Below are positions 63,138 through 64,000 of a stretch of 64,000 nt of DNA, one piece after another. Both the position numbers and the translations under genes were made by a program. Location: contig NZ_CP029830.1 of the NCBI RefSeq assembly GCF_003233655.1, forward strand, positions 275,001 to 339,000, read 5' to 3'. Below the pieces are notes generated by a model. The model saw only the letters and a program-made list of their open reading frames with translations. It was not told the DNA's origin and did not search any database. Source of the stretch: Azospirillum ramasamyi (GTDB lineage Bacteria > Pseudomonadota > Alphaproteobacteria > Azospirillales > Azospirillaceae). Each line of letters starts with the position of its first letter. Position 1 is the stretch's first letter.

Positions 63138-64000
63138 TCATCGCTGCCCGCCGTTGGGGCAGTTCTGGGCACCGGACGGCATCCATTCGTGGGCGCCGAT
63201 GTCGATCTCTCCGCATTGCGGCCGTGCCACGCCGTCGAGATCGGTCGTCGGGGCATCGGGTCTTTGGCCGGCATTCACCGCCGGGGAGTCGGCCGTCAAC
63301 CGGTAGTCGCCGGATCCCGATGGGTCGTACCGCGCGAATTTGGGATCGGCGCTCACCGTGCCGGTCGGCTCCAGCCCGTTGCGCAGGCGCAGGTTCATCC
63401 GGTTCCGGTAGACCAGGTTGTTGCTGTAGATGTTGTTCAGGCCGGTGTCGCCATGTTCCAGAATGCCGGCGTCGTTGTCGTAGACGATGTTGTTGGAAAC
63501 CTGCGAGTGGTCGTTCGGACCGCTCGTATGGTAATAATCGCCGCCGCCGATCATGATGCCGGTGCGGCTGGCGAATACCGTGTTGTTGAAGATCCTGACG
63601 TGGCGGGCGTCGTGCCATGTGGTGATGGCGTCGCCCGACACCTGATACACCATGTTGTTCTGCACCTGACCGGACGTCGACATATAGATGCCATGGACCA
63701 GACTGTTGGTGCGGTTGGGCGGGCCGATGTTGTAGACGACGTTGCCGGTCACGCTGATGTCGGTGTTGCCGAAATAGCCGTCGCCCAGAATGCCGCCGCC
63801 GCCCACATTGCCGCGGCGGGCGGCTCTGAACGCCACGGAATCGCGCACGATGTCGTGGACCTTGTTGTTCCGGACCACCGAGCCGGTGCCGGTCGTGTAG
63901 ATGCCCGAAAGCCAACGCATCCGACCCTTGGTCACGCGGCCGTCGATCTCGAAACCGTCGATGATGACGTAATCGCCCCGGTTGTCCCAGGCTTCGATTT
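63138..64000 (-). CDS. Parallel beta-helix protein, paralog of 59240-60961 (5' part outside window)
   Basis: The C-terminal 287 residues are visible, and the frame is open to the window edge (IEAWDNRGDYVIIDGFEIDG), so the start lies beyond 64000. It is almost identical to the first beta-helix protein over long runs (GGGGILGDGYFG, VHGIYMSTSGQVQNNMVYQ, GIMIGGGDYYHTSGPNDHSQ, TGTVSADPKF), with nearly the same DNA, showing a recent duplication. It ends soon after the helix (HEWMPSGAQNCPNGGQR) and lacks the linker and carbohydrate-binding module. Two cysteines flank the last visible segment. Confidence 0.85.
   Translation of the reverse strand, partial: IEAWDNRGDYVIIDGFEIDGRVTKGRMRWLSGIYTTGTGSVVRNNKVHDIVRDSVAFRAARRGNVGGGGILGDGYFGNTDISVTGNVVYNIGPPNRTNSLVHGIYMSTSGQVQNNMVYQVSGDAITTWHDARHVRIFNNTVFASRTGIMIGGGDYYHTSGPNDHSQVSNNIVYDNDAGILEHGDTGLNNIYSNNLVYRNRMNLRLRNGLEPTGTVSADPKFARYDPSGSGDYRLTADSPAVNAGQRPDAPTTDLDGVARPQCGEIDIGAHEWMPSGAQNCPNGGQR

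Overview
The window is high-GC bacterial DNA with tightly packed operons, mostly clear Shine-Dalgarno sites and several ATGA stop/start overlaps. Gene content points to a metabolically versatile alphaproteobacterium, most likely Azospirillum or a close Rhodospirillales relative: many PAS-rich hybrid kinases, a PAS-GGDEF-EAL protein, several acyl-CoA and beta-keto-acid catabolic operons, DUF808, a universal stress protein, and secreted beta-helix proteins without signal peptides. The genus is inferred from content only; no rRNA or tRNA gene is visible.

Layout. 1-1610: truncated CPA2 cation/proton antiporter. 1614-5473 (minus): sulfate ABC transporter sbp-cysT-cysW-cysA. 5788-7712 (plus): a 46-residue single-span membrane protein followed by an unrecognised protein with a phosphoribosyltransferase-like and a kinase-like half. 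7709-15837: signalling block (hybrid histidine kinase, HAD phosphatase, PAS-GGDEF-EAL). 16262-20417 (minus): histidine phosphatase, DUF6285 protein, APH-type kinase, acyl-CoA-dehydrogenase-like protein and SDR, a set resembling the levulinate (Lva) 4-hydroxyacyl-CoA module, divergent from a TetR gene. 21360-25305 (minus): TetR, hydroxyacid dehydrogenase, beta-keto acid cleavage enzyme (BKACE) and an orphan periplasmic binding protein, divergent from acyl-CoA ligase, HCDH-ECH fusion and acyl-CoA dehydrogenase (25528-31296).

31533-33048: universal stress protein behind an FNR/FixK-type box, an EAL-domain remnant and a small membrane protein. 33168-39624: LysR regulator divergent from omega-amino-acid:pyruvate transaminase and mmsA (beta-alanine to acetyl-CoA), then an NCS2 permease, suggesting pyrimidine/beta-alanine use. 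39683-43736 (minus): a second BKACE cluster (hydroxyacid dehydrogenase, BKACE, 3-hydroxybutyrate dehydrogenase, binding protein) with a consensus sigma-54 promoter, beside a divergent sigma-54 activator gene. 45592-49453: a PaoABC-type molybdenum aldehyde oxidoreductase. 49821-53693: small ORF, double-domain KaiC-like ATPase and hybrid kinase. 53766-58673: DUF808 protein, AGCS symporter, GntP permease, hypothetical. 59240-64000 (minus): two paralogous parallel beta-helix proteins enclosing two methyltransferases.

The strongest theme is a pair of BKACE pathways, each with its own dehydrogenase, binding protein and regulator. One lies beside a complete Lva-like phospho-acyl-CoA module plus beta-oxidation genes; the other feeds acetoacetate to a 3-hydroxybutyrate dehydrogenase. 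The substrates are unknown and are the best candidates for undescribed catabolism here.
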